Assembly: GCF_026262505.1 (NCBI RefSeq)
Contig: NC_067203.1
Location: forward strand, 24,967,411-25,031,410
Direction: 5' to 3'
From: Trichomonas vaginalis G3
Lineage: Eukaryota; Parabasalia; Trichomonadida; Trichomonadidae
DNA: 64,000 bases
The translations under genes were made by a program, and so were the position numbers. The notes under the pieces were generated by a model. The model was not told where the DNA came from, did not search any database, and saw only the letters and a program-made list of their open reading frames with translations. The first letter of the stretch is position 1; each line of letters starts with the position of its first letter. Below, in pieces: positions 30,701 through 39,249 of this stretch.

Positions 30701-33344
30701 TGGAAACCAAGAAGTTACAAATTACGTAATGAAAAAGATTATTCCTATCTTCTTGAATATGCATAAACCATCGAATCCTTTCATGTCATTATTGCAATAC
30801 CACATGAAGAAAGCTGGCTCAACAATTCCTTTCACAGAAAAGAACTCCATTTCTCAAATAGAAGCAATTCCTCTTTTGTTAGAATCAATCAAACCAAAAG
30901 TGACATATTTTTCATATGAACTTTCAAAACTTGCCACTTCTATTTTGAAGCAGAGAAAGTCATGCATCGATCAGAAGTATTCCAGCGAAACTTCTCGATT
31001 ACCATTCTCTATTTTCATCCTTGAAAATGTCTTCGAAGCTGTTGATTTTCTCAAGAGACAAACAGCTTTCCAATGGCGTCATTTCTGGGCAAGAATGACT
31101 TTGCAATGCGCTCCATGGGAAGACATAAACGCCAAGAAACCATCATTATTCAAGAGAGATTCTACTTTGTGCAATTTCTTCTGTCCGATGAAAATGAGAG
31201 TTATTGATGAAAGTGAAGAAAAACACACAAATTATTTCTCAAGATCTTTTTCATCGAAATTTGAAGAAATTGTTAAAAATAATTCGGAAGAAGATGACAG
31301 CGATGAATTCTCTACATCTTCTTCATTCTCCCTCTTCTTTAGTGGAAATGGTGATGAAGATAGTGAATCAGATGATGAAAATGAATTTGTAAGTAAAGTT
31401 TTGTTTTCTGACAAGTGTCAAATTGTCAAAATTGACAGAAAACATGAAGCCACGTTTGTTGTTACCAAATCTGCTCTTGTATTTGATTACGACAATGAAG
31501 AGCAAAGGGTCATTGAGTCCCAAAACATTTCACATATTTTGAGAAGATATTTCCATGGAAATTTAAATGGTTTGGAAGTTTTCAATTTTGATGGCGAATC
31601 TGTTTTAGTTAAATTGCACACGAAGAATGCAAAAGAAGCCCTCAAAGTTATCTCAAAGAGGAAGGAATATAGACATTGTGTTTTGCAAACAGAAGATTGT
31701 TCGGAAATGATTGAAAAACTTAATGTAAAACAAAAATGGATCGAAGGAAAAATCTCGAATTTCGAGTATTTAATGACTTTGAATATCTTCAGCGGTAGGT
31801 CCTTCAACTGCGAATGTTTCTACCCTGTAATGCCTTGGATATTCCAGAATTTTGAGACAAACCAATTGAGAGATTTCAATAATTTACAAATGAAAAGTGA
31901 CGAAAAAATTTTTGAAACATTTTTGACTCCGAAAAATGTTTTTGTTTATAACATGAGAGTTGAACCTTTCATGACGAAGTTCTTCGCAATGAAAGAAAAA
32001 TCATTTAAGTTTAACTCCCTCAAAGAAATTTCAGAAGTTTACAGTCAAAAAGTGACAGAATTGACACCAGAATTTTATTTTGATCCAAGAATTTTTGAGA
32101 ACAAAATTGAAGAATCCGAAGAAGAAATCCATAAGATTATTCTTCCGAAATGGGCAAATAGTCCATTAGAATTTGTTTATTTCAGCCGCAAATACTTGGA
32201 AAGAGTAAATCATCTTGAAAAATGGATTGATTTGATTTGGGGAATTGACCAAAATAAAAATAATTTCGACCCTGATTTGTTCGTCGACAAAATCCCTCAA
32301 AAAGGTGATAGATACAGGAAAGAAGAGAAAATGCATAAATACGGCCAAATTCCGCCTCAAATTTTCACTTCACCTCATCCAGAAAAACTGACATATGACT
32401 CAACAATTTTGAAAGAATTTATGTCATTTTCTGTACCTGTCGACAATGTTTTGTGTGGCTTCTTTAGCCCTCAAAAGCAAACCGTTTTTATCGTCACAGA
32501 CGATGGAAAACTTTTATCGTCAAATTACGAAAGTGAAGTGACAGAAATAATGAAGTTTGACATTTCTAGTGTTCAGACACGAAAAGGAAAATTCGGAGTG
32601 ATTACCGATGACGAAAACATTGTTTTTGCCACTAAAAACGGTTCACTTTTGACGATTGACATAAACAAGAAGACACAAAAGACAATTAGTGCTCATTTTG
32701 CAGGTGTTAACTGCATTTCCATTTCAAAACGATTGATTGTTTCAGGTGGCGATGATACGAGATTGCACGCGATAACAAGTGATTCTTTGAGTCCTCTTTT
32801 CTCTGTTGCAACTTACGATGACGAATTAACTTGTTGCCATGTTTCTCAGAACTTCCATTTGGCAATCGCTTGTACACATTGCGGAAACGTGTTTGCAATT
32901 GATACAAGAAGAAGAGAAATCACTTGGCAAATGTCTCTTGAAGAAGGCAGTTTCCCAAGAAATGTCGTTGTCACAGATTCTTGGGGATTCATCGTAATTC
33001 ATTACACAACAATGGTCGAAGGAAATGAGATACAAAAAATAGCTGTTTTGACAATTGATGGCGAAATTCATGAAACATTCGAAGTAGATATTAATGTAGC
33101 GCATATTGCGAAATTGACTTCTCGTGATGGATTTGATTTCGTCTTGATTGTTGGTGAGAAAGGAAGGATTTGGTCTTTCGAAGCATTTTACGGTGAAAAA
33201 GCATTGAATCAATTCGCAAACTGTGCAAGTCCTGTTACGAATGTTTTTGTTGCTGATGATAATGAATTTATTTATACAATAACAATCAACGGCAGAATTC
33301 AGATTATACCTTCTGAATACGCTGTTAGAAATATTCAAGTTTAA
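24756..33344 (+). CDS. PH-BEACH-WD40 protein (LYST/neurobeachin type)
   Basis: 2862 residues, fully open. The long N-terminal part is helical and armadillo-like. Two low-complexity tracts rich in Asn, Glu, Lys and Ser interrupt it (about 835-1050 and 1360-1490); the first begins with six identical 11-residue repeats. A PH-like region lies at about 2210-2330, after an acidic Ser/Asp tract. The BEACH domain follows: NFEYLMTLNIFSGRSFN and YPVMPWIF near 2335, then LPKWANSPLEFVYFSRKYLE and HLEKWIDLIWG near 2480-2498. WD40 repeats (AGVNCISISKRLIVSGGDDTRL) fill about 2640-2862. BEACH proteins act as scaffolds in vesicle and lysosome traffic and membrane fission or fusion. The order PH-BEACH-WD40 at the C-terminus is canonical. 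The exact orthologue group is unclear. Confidence 0.9.
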   Translation: MENITNSYRFENHPIIQTLKLQVPAGIDEDSLPFDLLTFSSKKIIDENRLISLYNQITSGEKLTQCLSIFEIDFIFNYSCLNRIITAKEHNEMEYYYILHSAVCFCVGYSRNIDPEDVYLILNALFLIKSHPYHEISIYMVSYILFTISADIQRFDLLKILDIVRNILNCEIEIPRTITSSIIFLIYALGTRGPIDSKSETLFLFLSELNCYSNYSISETQAISLYDRCYYGLCSLNINCMTFMYNFITKVPWSVAELYFSKIGYLLANFLHQKDQKYLRNIIPILDDELSYIPQIALDLDKSSSQDGFALEAHQQNNYQLITSISFSSFSEIPSEKLIPCFDIQGSEDLATFHRSKINPKKLPDCFRLNSSLNSMIFNKFHEFSPYSNKYDKLEMKPKTELENLDKFDETAKIISNHVQCLVKLSRNYPRAKLSIYRSFIKVLKSKFDYDLAFSAVLFLTLQSEITDFKELTEIIYPKLFTPNCTIYDYPNGYFPLIQLRYMYFSLLLKWGNLDFLSFLDPMKTTPLLLSELVLYIIHQLDKNEVKLQLFIQIIDFIINAYPSFYNEFQQNQTSRELVTVSRSIFQLVLKLLITNFDLSITFLEKDYFISFILALHFDENIRKEVIHYVIPIWANVSRTSILNFLLLALGSYDNERDVDTEDYFKMITDCLNAAITIIDVRNESPKEYSVLIEKISILLASNTTYDVDVNLALSVMKFLTLISKYSTLSVSERQVFLNFLKKITPGPRDDELFDCHVDLIIGQINHNHLEITQHKYLYNFYSLFGLRAIDFLEKTFLISPINRLMCHLGQIDIRILEEFEEIDDQEINEIDQPIVVKNLSENQSLQNVKLSENQSLQNVKLSENQSLQNVKLSENQSLQNVKLSENQSLQNVKLSENQSLQNVKLSENLQKIPNDGNQKSSNEKDLTTEENLTNLNLQNSDVNKNLSENQNSSLSNEEKEHPNEKMNEALDETSSDKILSENVKNNENLTENKENSNSEEKLSNNVKNHGNLTENVKNDENLSNDVKNDKILMEDKGNQKVKDHKTRSEVSFVCKTEEPKKQLKKLENFFISIAKVASNIRVVYKLISLMSRKHLKMCMRIIIQCLLYKLQYPVASIPFYNNTNLINISKYDEGQNNINLCLWFLYTINSEKTNLFRSDLYDVYLEIYMDKNKIEVISNKEGVISYFEQTFSNLRPNVWSMIIFSFLPRQLTIYCAKEKVTFPISLDVRYTDEMTIGFMSQKPLISPFYLGPINLSYDEISQKDIIEMEEYGPRSHNINNNILSVNIDVSEDHICLQKNGKPNVKLSLNKMPGYLNFADALIRFFTANVLIPLFKKINDFKMKKKVKNVRSIFFTENKNINEKKLGKIDVDKNSYEKCLENNKNLNENESKGKENLDGIKSEESKNLEENESGKFKNLNEKVSDETNSNENNNLDEINPNEKEKIFETKSNEKEKLDENKTIEEMKSDIVKNFEENGNKFTDVTKNFNDNYDYQIQKRTEILIEVIDVFKSLFYVSPSSEVLFYEENGWVLISYLMRQMNPEFLDFNVYLRFCDILNQSQNVNFKHDLIKHILVNPLIWIYTRTEVALVVTHHWFNSLFPNLNFPVSFTHFLGIFLGSIWKCKENEIEALDSIRDQSVKTLVSVAEISFDIKDFDALMNTIVTANDKSIIISMIELLQNLTLSPKQILMKISQKSDRNNKSIEKVTTLFKLYDEEISLAIFRLLSILQTSHIFKTSLFVYQLESFNYHYANHEYSSAFLDQIYNLKDLQPDFIQVCFGLIYYNKNLTKHFLSYLEPNSCFALSKAWSFWPILAAVNCEKPEESQKIFEFVLNCTNKDWECGFLITMIISSSNTFIRQFLTIAAQKIRLLPRFFSEDMISNLLNLCMFYILFRPMPYTNYFFNRICGIENEIFDKNQDFVSLLELSQKPKEYTYGLNFDIDRGNWEDVDLSLACLEIITCIPSQNFNDLGSLFASFILAEKNGNQEVTNYVMKKIIPIFLNMHKPSNPFMSLLQYHMKKAGSTIPFTEKNSISQIEAIPLLLESIKPKVTYFSYELSKLATSILKQRKSCIDQKYSSETSRLPFSIFILENVFEAVDFLKRQTAFQWRHFWARMTLQCAPWEDINAKKPSLFKRDSTLCNFFCPMKMRVIDESEEKHTNYFSRSFSSKFEEIVKNNSEEDDSDEFSTSSSFSLFFSGNGDEDSESDDENEFVSKVLFSDKCQIVKIDRKHEATFVVTKSALVFDYDNEEQRVIESQNISHILRRYFHGNLNGLEVFNFDGESVLVKLHTKNAKEALKVISKRKEYRHCVLQTEDCSEMIEKLNVKQKWIEGKISNFEYLMTLNIFSGRSFNCECFYPVMPWIFQNFETNQLRDFNNLQMKSDEKIFETFLTPKNVFVYNMRVEPFMTKFFAMKEKSFKFNSLKEISEVYSQKVTELTPEFYFDPRIFENKIEESEEEIHKIILPKWANSPLEFVYFSRKYLERVNHLEKWIDLIWGIDQNKNNFDPDLFVDKIPQKGDRYRKEEKMHKYGQIPPQIFTSPHPEKLTYDSTILKEFMSFSVPVDNVLCGFFSPQKQTVFIVTDDGKLLSSNYESEVTEIMKFDISSVQTRKGKFGVITDDENIVFATKNGSLLTIDINKKTQKTISAHFAGVNCISISKRLIVSGGDDTRLHAITSDSLSPLFSVATYDDELTCCHVSQNFHLAIACTHCGNVFAIDTRRREITWQMSLEEGSFPRNVVVTDSWGFIVIHYTTMVEGNEIQKIAVLTIDGEIHETFEVDINVAHIAKLTSRDGFDFVLIVGEKGRIWSFEAFYGEKALNQFANCASPVTNVFVADDNEFIYTITINGRIQIIPSEYAVRNIQV
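27273..27470 (+). repeat. 33-bp perfect tandem repeat, six copies, coding
   Basis: Six successive 33-bp units encode LSENQSLQNVK without visible differences between copies. A seventh partial unit (LSEN) follows. Exact identity implies very recent expansion inside the BEACH-protein gene. Confidence 0.95.
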
Positions 33345-33900
33345 TATTCTTATATATAGTTTATCTTTGTTTTTTAATAAAATTTATAGATTATTTGTAT
33401 TTAAATATTATTTGTGTATTACAACTATTTATTGATAGGAAATACACATAATTTGTCCATAATTGAATAAAAGCATTATGGTAAAATGCAGGAATACTAT
33501 TCTGATTTTCGATTTTTAGCAATTTTTATATTCTATGCATATCAATATTTGAGTTATTTCATCGAAAACTTCACTAGTAGTTTCAAAATTTCGGGCACTC
33601 TATGAAAGAATATTGTCAAGTAAATATTAATGCGCAATTAAGTGATAAGTAGTAGGATAGGAAGGGTTGTGTGACTTTTTTTGTTACATCTATATATAGA
33701 TGAAGGTATATTTTCACATCTTCTATATATAGATGATATAAAAATTTTTTCTTACGTTTTTTAAGTCATGAATTCGTAAGAAAGCGCGACATTATTAAAT
33801 AAATTAGTAATAAATATTATATACTAAACACATTTTAAAAAATTAACATTAATTTTAAAATAATTTATTTTTTATCTTTTATAAAAGAAGCTATATATAG
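33345..33900. other. Intergenic boundary between cellular DNA and Maverick block A
   Basis: AT-rich. It contains a perfect 16-bp palindrome at 33687-33702, and the motif CTATATATAGATGA recurs at about 33722 and 33889. No terminal inverted repeat could be paired with a right end, so the exact left border of the mobile block is unresolved. Confidence 0.45.
33687..33702. repeat. 16-bp perfect palindrome CATCTATATATAGATG
   Basis: The sequence is self-complementary. Its right half recurs twice downstream (about 33722-33735 and 33889-33902), the last directly before a small ORF. It may mark the end of the Maverick block or a promoter motif. Confidence 0.5.
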
Positions 33901-34023
33901 ATGATGTCAGATATTCCGCGATTAATTAAACATTGTTTAAATCCTGAATGGAATCAATGGAGTCATAATCAAAGACCTCATAAACGAGTAAAAGAAATTA
34001 GAAATAATTATTTTCATGAATAA
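33901..34023 (+). CDS. Small ORF, 40 residues, unknown
   Basis: ATG-started frame encoding a basic, His- and Trp-containing peptide (MMSDIPRLIKHCLNPEWNQW...). It follows a TATATATAGATG motif and precedes the virion gene block. It may be a truncated remnant of a longer Maverick gene. No family is recognised. Confidence 0.3.
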   Translation: MMSDIPRLIKHCLNPEWNQWSHNQRPHKRVKEIRNNYFHE

Positions 34024-34126
34024 AAGATTCACTACCATAATGAAATAAAAAATAAAAAAATAAAAAAATTTTAAAAAAATAAACTTTAAAAAGAATTTGA
34101 TGAGTTCAACATTGAACTTTAAGAAA

Positions 34127-34495
34127 TTAATGATTATTTGAATTTATGATATCAATTATTTGATTCATTCTTTCTTCAATCTCTTCTATTCTTTTTGTTA
34201 AATCATCTATTTTCATTAATGAGGTGATTCTTGATTGAGGAATAGATTTCAAACTAACCACTCCTTTTATTTTTGAAATTTTGAATCCATCAACTTTAAA
34301 CATTTTATTCAATTTACACGTTGTCAATTCTTCAAATATTTTTTTATTGTTAGCATAATAGTCATTAAATTCTTCAACAGATGAAAAAATTTTTATTTCA
34401 GTAATTGGTTTAACAACGTTTATTTTTTGTTGAACATTTTCACTTTCATTTATTTCTTCCTCCTCTGTTTCATTTATTTTTGAAATTGGTTTTAT
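34127..34495 (-). pseudogene. Maverick accessory protein, start codon apparently lost
   Basis: An open frame of about 122 codons runs from 34495 to the stop at 34127. It has an acidic N-terminal tract (NETEEEEINESEN), a middle with KLNKMFKVDGFKISKIKG, and a C-terminal helix (RIEEIEERMNQIIDIIN). The codon right after the upstream in-frame TAA is ATA where an ATG would be expected. The first internal ATGs give only about 66 residues. The frame is coherent, so one substitution in the start codon is a simple explanation. The function is unknown; small proteins of this kind accompany trichomonad Mavericks. Confidence 0.4.
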
Positions 34496-34561
34496 TTAAT
34501 ATTAAATAAAAATTAGAATATAAGTGATGAAATATATTTTTTAATTAATATTAAATCAGAA

Positions 34562-34798
34562 ATGGCGGCAGGATTCTTTAAAAAATTATGGGATGGAATT
34601 AAGAAAGCTGCAGGTTGGGTTCATAAAAATATTATTAAACCCGTTGCAAACTTTTTGGCACCAGTAGCGAAAACGGCAGGAACTATCATAGGTGGAGTAT
34701 TAGGTACTAAAGCAGGTAATCCGGCGATGGGAGCACAAGCAGGTAACGCAGTTGGTGGAATTGCTGAAGGAATACTTAATAAAATAGGAGGTAGATAG
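34562..34798 (+). CDS. Small amphipathic virion-type protein (copy 1)
   Basis: 78 residues. It starts MAAGFFKKLWDGIKKAAGWV, a cationic amphipathic helix with Trp and Phe on one face. A Gly/Ala-rich segment follows (AGTIIGGVLGTKAGNPAMGA). This architecture resembles membrane-active minor virion proteins of Polintons, adenoviruses and virophages. It lies directly upstream of the capsid gene. Its paralogue on the opposite strand (34828-35043) shares the MAAG-FKKLWD start, and the two genes converge. A virion role is inferred from position and composition only. Confidence 0.55.
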   Translation: MAAGFFKKLWDGIKKAAGWVHKNIIKPVANFLAPVAKTAGTIIGGVLGTKAGNPAMGAQAGNAVGGIAEGILNKIGGR

Positions 34799-34827
34799 TG
34801 GAAAAATAAATTATTTTAAAATTATTT

Positions 34828-35043
34828 TTATCTTAGTATCGGTTGAAGTCTTTGATAAACTTTTTCTCCTTTATTTAAAACTTCTCTTATTGGGGCAGCT
34901 TTTGGTGTTATTGATTCAGCAATGTCACTAATTGCTTCTTTATTCTTAAATATCCAATTTGCTCCCTTCTTCAATGTTTCCCAAACTTTACTCGCTCCTC
35001 TTTTTACTTTATCCCACAGTTTCTTAAATATACCTGCAGCCAT
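34828..35043 (-). CDS. Small amphipathic virion-type protein (copy 2)
   Basis: 71 residues. It begins MAAGIFKKLWDKVKRGASKV, matching copy 1 for the first about 10 residues, and then diverges into a Lys/Glu-rich helical region ending VYQRLQPILR. It has no Gly-rich half. It is transcribed towards copy 1 with about 30 bp between the stops, and divergently from the capsid gene at 35113. It is a likely diverged duplicate with a separate structural or membrane role. Confidence 0.5.
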   Translation of the reverse strand: MAAGIFKKLWDKVKRGASKVWETLKKGANWIFKNKEAISDIAESITPKAAPIREVLNKGEKVYQRLQPILR

Positions 35044-35112
35044 AGTTGATTATTTCATTAAAATTAAAAATTCATTTTCATCTTTTAATTTTGATTTTTT
35101 ATTTAATAATAA

Positions 35113-36753
35113 ATGACGACTAACTATTTAGTGCCAAACACTAAACCGATTAATGGAAATGTGTTTCATTCATTCGAAAAGATAAATGAAATATTCGCAA
35201 AGAATGACGGTAGAAGATATTATAGAGAACTTGAAAGTTCATGCTATGACTCTGATGCTCCATATTTTGATGATAAACAAACTCATTTAAGAATTACAAA
35301 TCCAGCTCATGATGTGAACCAATTAGGTGACACATATATTAAACGCAAAGTTAAAGCAACTCTAGTTTCAAATAAAGCTTTCACATGTGATACCGCTTTT
35401 AAATGCATGCGTTTATTCGTTGGTTACAAATCATCAAATCAAAGCTTTAAACAATTAGAAGTAGAAACCGAAAGAGGTGATGCCGGTTATCTTCAGATGG
35501 ATTGCGCCCGTGAATCTTTCGCATTTGCAACATATAAACCAAAATCAGAAAGGAAAGTTAAAAAGTTTGTTCATTCGTTATATAATAATGTTCAAAAATA
35601 TGATAACTCAGTATGTGGTAAATATATTGACCCTTCAGAAGTTTTCAAGAAAGCAAATGAAGAAGTTGATGTCACTTTTGATATGATTATTCCGGTAAAT
35701 GATTTGTTAGCATTTCAGGCGTTCGATGATTATCCTAAATCATTTGGTGATATCATTCTTAAATATTATGTTTTCAGGGATACTTTAGTATTTTGTCAGG
35801 TTGACCCGTTAAGAGTTGCTGATTTACAAAATTACGTTTATGAAAAGATAACTGATGAAAATTATGAAAAGATTATGAATCATGTTTATAAATATGATCG
35901 CAAATTCCAACAAATCGGACTTCCTTCCAAATTAATTACAAGCTTAGCCGCTACATCTGCTGACGCAACAGTTGATGACGTTATTATTTCATGCACAAAG
36001 ATGGAAGTTTTAGAGGATAAATGCATTACACCAGGATACGGTTTAATTGAAGAATCAGTTAAAGCAATACCACGTTTATTCAGTAAGGAAGATCCATTCA
36101 TGATTCCAGCTCAACATATTGACGTTCGTTCACTAAATGGAGGTTGCATCACTCCTGAAGGTATTAGCTCAGATTTCTCATACGCTCTTCATAATGTTAC
36201 AGATGTTGTGTTAACATTTCCGAAGAATGCAATGCAAAGAACAGTTTTAGAAAATCCAATGCTTCGAGGTCTTCAGGTCACTATAGATTCCAGAAACTTC
36301 CCCGATCAAGCGATGACCACAGTGGGTGACATATTCTTTACACGCATGCTTCAAGCTTCTGATTTAGATGGAGTGAATGAATGCACGGAAGAATACGAGG
36401 ACTCATTAACTAGACCACTGAATGATGATGATGGCACGCCATTAGCTAGAACATGGAAAGACCAAACTTCATTCTTATGCACTATTCCAGTTCAACGTGA
36501 TGGAGCGGGTATATTCTTTGATGGATTAGAAACTTTCAACTCACAAGTTACAGTACAAGTGAAAGCTTATCCAATCATTCAGGGTGTAAATGACACTTAC
36601 TGTTCAAAGGTGACAAATCCTCCTCAGGTTTGGTTTACTAGGACTACGTATTGGACATGGACACCGGATGAAGGTTTGAAATATCATCCAACAGGTACAC
36701 CACCACAGTATAGAAGTTCATATGATGAAATATTGATGAATAGAAATGTTTAA
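35113..36753 (+). CDS. Maverick major capsid protein (double jelly-roll type), lineage A
   Basis: 546 residues, intact. Size, all-beta character and position (followed by a packaging ATPase gene) fit the Polinton/Maverick major capsid protein. Diagnostic-looking segments are CITPEGISSDFSYALHNVTD, VVLTFPKNAMQRTVLENPML and VTIDSRNFPDQAMTTVGDIF in the second half, similar in layout to DJR capsid loops and strands. It would form capsid hexons. It differs strongly from the second capsid gene at 46272-47839, so two Maverick lineages are present. The ATG follows a T-rich leader. The assignment rests on family resemblance by eye and synteny. Confidence 0.7.
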   Translation: MTTNYLVPNTKPINGNVFHSFEKINEIFAKNDGRRYYRELESSCYDSDAPYFDDKQTHLRITNPAHDVNQLGDTYIKRKVKATLVSNKAFTCDTAFKCMRLFVGYKSSNQSFKQLEVETERGDAGYLQMDCARESFAFATYKPKSERKVKKFVHSLYNNVQKYDNSVCGKYIDPSEVFKKANEEVDVTFDMIIPVNDLLAFQAFDDYPKSFGDIILKYYVFRDTLVFCQVDPLRVADLQNYVYEKITDENYEKIMNHVYKYDRKFQQIGLPSKLITSLAATSADATVDDVIISCTKMEVLEDKCITPGYGLIEESVKAIPRLFSKEDPFMIPAQHIDVRSLNGGCITPEGISSDFSYALHNVTDVVLTFPKNAMQRTVLENPMLRGLQVTIDSRNFPDQAMTTVGDIFFTRMLQASDLDGVNECTEEYEDSLTRPLNDDDGTPLARTWKDQTSFLCTIPVQRDGAGIFFDGLETFNSQVTVQVKAYPIIQGVNDTYCSKVTNPPQVWFTRTTYWTWTPDEGLKYHPTGTPPQYRSSYDEILMNRNV

Positions 36754-36776
36754 AATTATAAATTTATTTTGATTAA

Positions 36777-37603
36777 ATGGATTTAAATTCATCCACCCCT
36801 TATGAAGAATTAGCAGGAGTATATAATACATACATAGATGATATGATTAATGAAGCATTGAGTGATAATAGAAATGCTCTATCTAAGGAAAAATTAATGA
36901 AAATTCCATATTCTGAATGTTATTTAAATTCAATCACTGCAGCAATTGGTAAACAAAATAAAGGTAAAACATTAACGATATTAAAACAAATTATCATTAT
37001 TGCTAACACTTCCCCCTATTCACATGTGTTAATTTATATCAACCGTTCAGGTTCACCTTCAGATGATACATTTGAATCTTTAAAGCATTTAATCAAAATT
37101 CCAATTATTTATTTATCACAAGAAGAAGCAGAAGATTATTTAAAAAACTTTTTAATGTATAAAGAATTATATAATACAATCAAGAAGCAAGGATTAGAGG
37201 ATAAAATTATTGATAAACAACGGGATGAATTATTTGAAACACTTTCTATTTCAAATTTTGATAGAGAATTTTTGCATTCACTCATTTTTCTAGATGATGC
37301 AGTGAAATCAAAACTAATAACAAACGAGAAATCATATTTTAATCAGTTATTAACTCAATGTCGACACATTCAGTGTTCATTCTTCATGGCTGTTCAATAC
37401 TTCAAAGCATTAAGCACAAACATTAAATCAAATCTATCAACCCTTTTATTTTCAGTGGGTTTAGTCGTCAACAGTTGAACGTTATGCTTTATCAAGTGAA
37501 TTTACCAATGAGCATTAATGAACTTTACACACAATATCAGCAATTAGGTGAACATGGAAAAATAATAGTTGATTTAAATAAAGGAAGTGTTAAATTTGAT
37601 TAA
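36777..37603 (+). pseudogene. Maverick packaging ATPase (FtsK/HerA, A32-like), frameshifted near the C-terminus
   Basis: The first 233 codons (36777-37478) are open. They contain a Walker A motif, IGKQNKGKT, near residue 60, and a Walker B motif, LIFLDDA, near residue 171, followed by RHIQCSFFMAVQYF. This is the genome-packaging ATPase that pumps DNA into Polinton-type capsids. Near 37459 the frame shifts by one base; the downstream frame stays coherent (starting RQQLNVMLYQ) to a stop at 37603. One missing base therefore separates about 45 C-terminal residues. It is either a fresh inactivation or a sequence error. It lies 24 bp after the capsid gene. Confidence 0.75.
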
Positions 37604-37643
37604 CTTTTTATAATTAATTTTTATTTTTTATTTATAATTAAAC

Positions 37644-38539
37644 ATGACAGAAATAGCAAATCTTCTACAGGTTCCATTAAAACAAGGGACAAACAAAAAG
37701 GGTGCATATAATAGAACTATGAAAGTTCCTGATGGAATGAAAGAATTAGTTCATTTTTGCTGGTCTTCAAAAAGATGTTAAACAAATGAGAAACGTTTTA
37801 ACATTACCAGAAGCTCAAGCATATGCCAAACGTCATGGTCCAAATTGGGAAGCACACGAAGCAGACATTACGGGTCCAAATGGAAAACCTGATGGTATAA
37901 ATGAAGTTTTCGTTACTGATGGTCAAGGTAATATTAAAGTCATAAATGGTTATAAATTAACTATATCTGATTATCCTAAACGTAAAGCATATAATGAACG
38001 TTATCCTATGCAATTGATGAAAATGGAAAAGCTGTTAAACAATACATTGGAGAAGGTGAAAATGGTCCAATTAATTCATACCGTCATAATCCATATTCTT
38101 ATTTCAATGAAGAATTAAATGCTATTGAAGAGGGACCGGATGGATTACCACGATATTCTAACCAGTTTGATGGTCAATATGCAAATATTAGACCTGAAAT
38201 TTCAGCTAAGAAATTCTTTAAAGTTGCTTTATTCGATCCAGTTTTCGCAAATGTTAAAGATGAACTTAAACAGCAATTCCAACCAATTATAGTAGCAAGA
38301 ATTGCATCAGGTGCTTTACTCAAGCATTCAAAGATTTAATTAAGAAACCATTATATCAGCAACGGGGTTTAACTTATGATTTAGTTAAGGAATCAGATAA
38401 AAGAAAATTTGAGAAATCAGATGATTATAAGAATGCAATTAATGAATATATTCGGTCTATTAATTACGATGAAACAGCTAAAAATCAACTTCATGAACAA
38501 ATACAGGGAATAATAGATTCAAAAGTTCCAGCAAAATAA
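37644..38539 (+). pseudogene. Maverick hypothetical protein with three frameshifts
   Basis: It reads as one gene of about 298 codons broken by three single-base shifts near 37757, 38007 and 38325. The ATG at 37644 starts [14 protein letters not shown]. Recognisable segments are LTLPEAQAYAKRHGPNWEAH, ADITGPNGKPDGINEVFV and, at the end, a charged helix. The phrase TGPNGKPDG(I/V)NEV suggests a minor virion or protease-like component, but I cannot name the family. It is flanked by the ATPase and a small decayed gene, so a virion assembly role is likely. Confidence 0.6.
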
Positions 38540-38571
38540 AAGTTTAAATATATTTTTTTATTCGAATATAA

Positions 38572-39231
38572 ATGAGAAGACGTTTCACTAGTCAAAAGAA
38601 CACTAACGCAAAAGCAGAGATTACGGTTGGTTATAACGTAAATGATAAATCACGAATTATTCAAAATGTTAAAGTTAATGTTAGCCCTGAATTAACAAGG
38701 TCAGCAACTCAACCAAATTTATTAACTCGTGACTTACCGAAAAAGGAGGAGGAGCAAAATAAAGAATGGAGACCCAATCATTTTATCTGAACCCGGTAAA
38801 GAACCTGTTGAAATTCCACTTATCCAACATACCCCCACCTCTTTCATCAAACATCGAGAACCCATATAAAATAGACATTAATTCTGAATTAATGAAAATT
38901 TACCGTGATATAATAATTAATAATTATGATTCAATAATAAATTTAATTGATCAATCCGGTTTAATTATTTTACCTTATGAATCATTAATTCACATTATCG
39001 CCATTCTTTGTGATGTTCAAGATTCAGACGTTAAGATTCAATTTTTCATAGATGATGAGTTTCATGCTGCGGAACAGTTGCAAAAATAAATCCTATAAAG
39101 GATATTAGCACAATTAAGATATCAAAGAACGAACAACAACTGAACTTCATTTAACATATAATGATATTTATAATAAAATAGTTGATGAATATAAAATATC
39201 ACTTGAAAAATTCTTTGTTAAGGCTATTTAA
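38572..39231 (+). pseudogene. Maverick small virion-type protein, multiply frameshifted
   Basis: An open start (38572-38790, MRRRFTSQKNTNAKAEITVG) continues in a second frame (GKEPVEIPLIQ) and then a third (38840-39089, NSELMKIYRDIIINNYDSII and IIAILCDVQDSDVKIQFF). A last piece ends IVDEYKISLEKFFVKAI at about 39231. At least three frame changes occur. The composition is mixed basic and acidic with no known domain. Its position within the capsid block suggests a structural or assembly protein. Confidence 0.5.
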
Positions 39232-39249
39232 TATTCAAGCATTAACATT

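Noticed and set aside
32826..33338. 170-codon antisense frame over the WD40 region
   Set aside because: It overlaps a well-supported domain on the other strand and has no features of its own.
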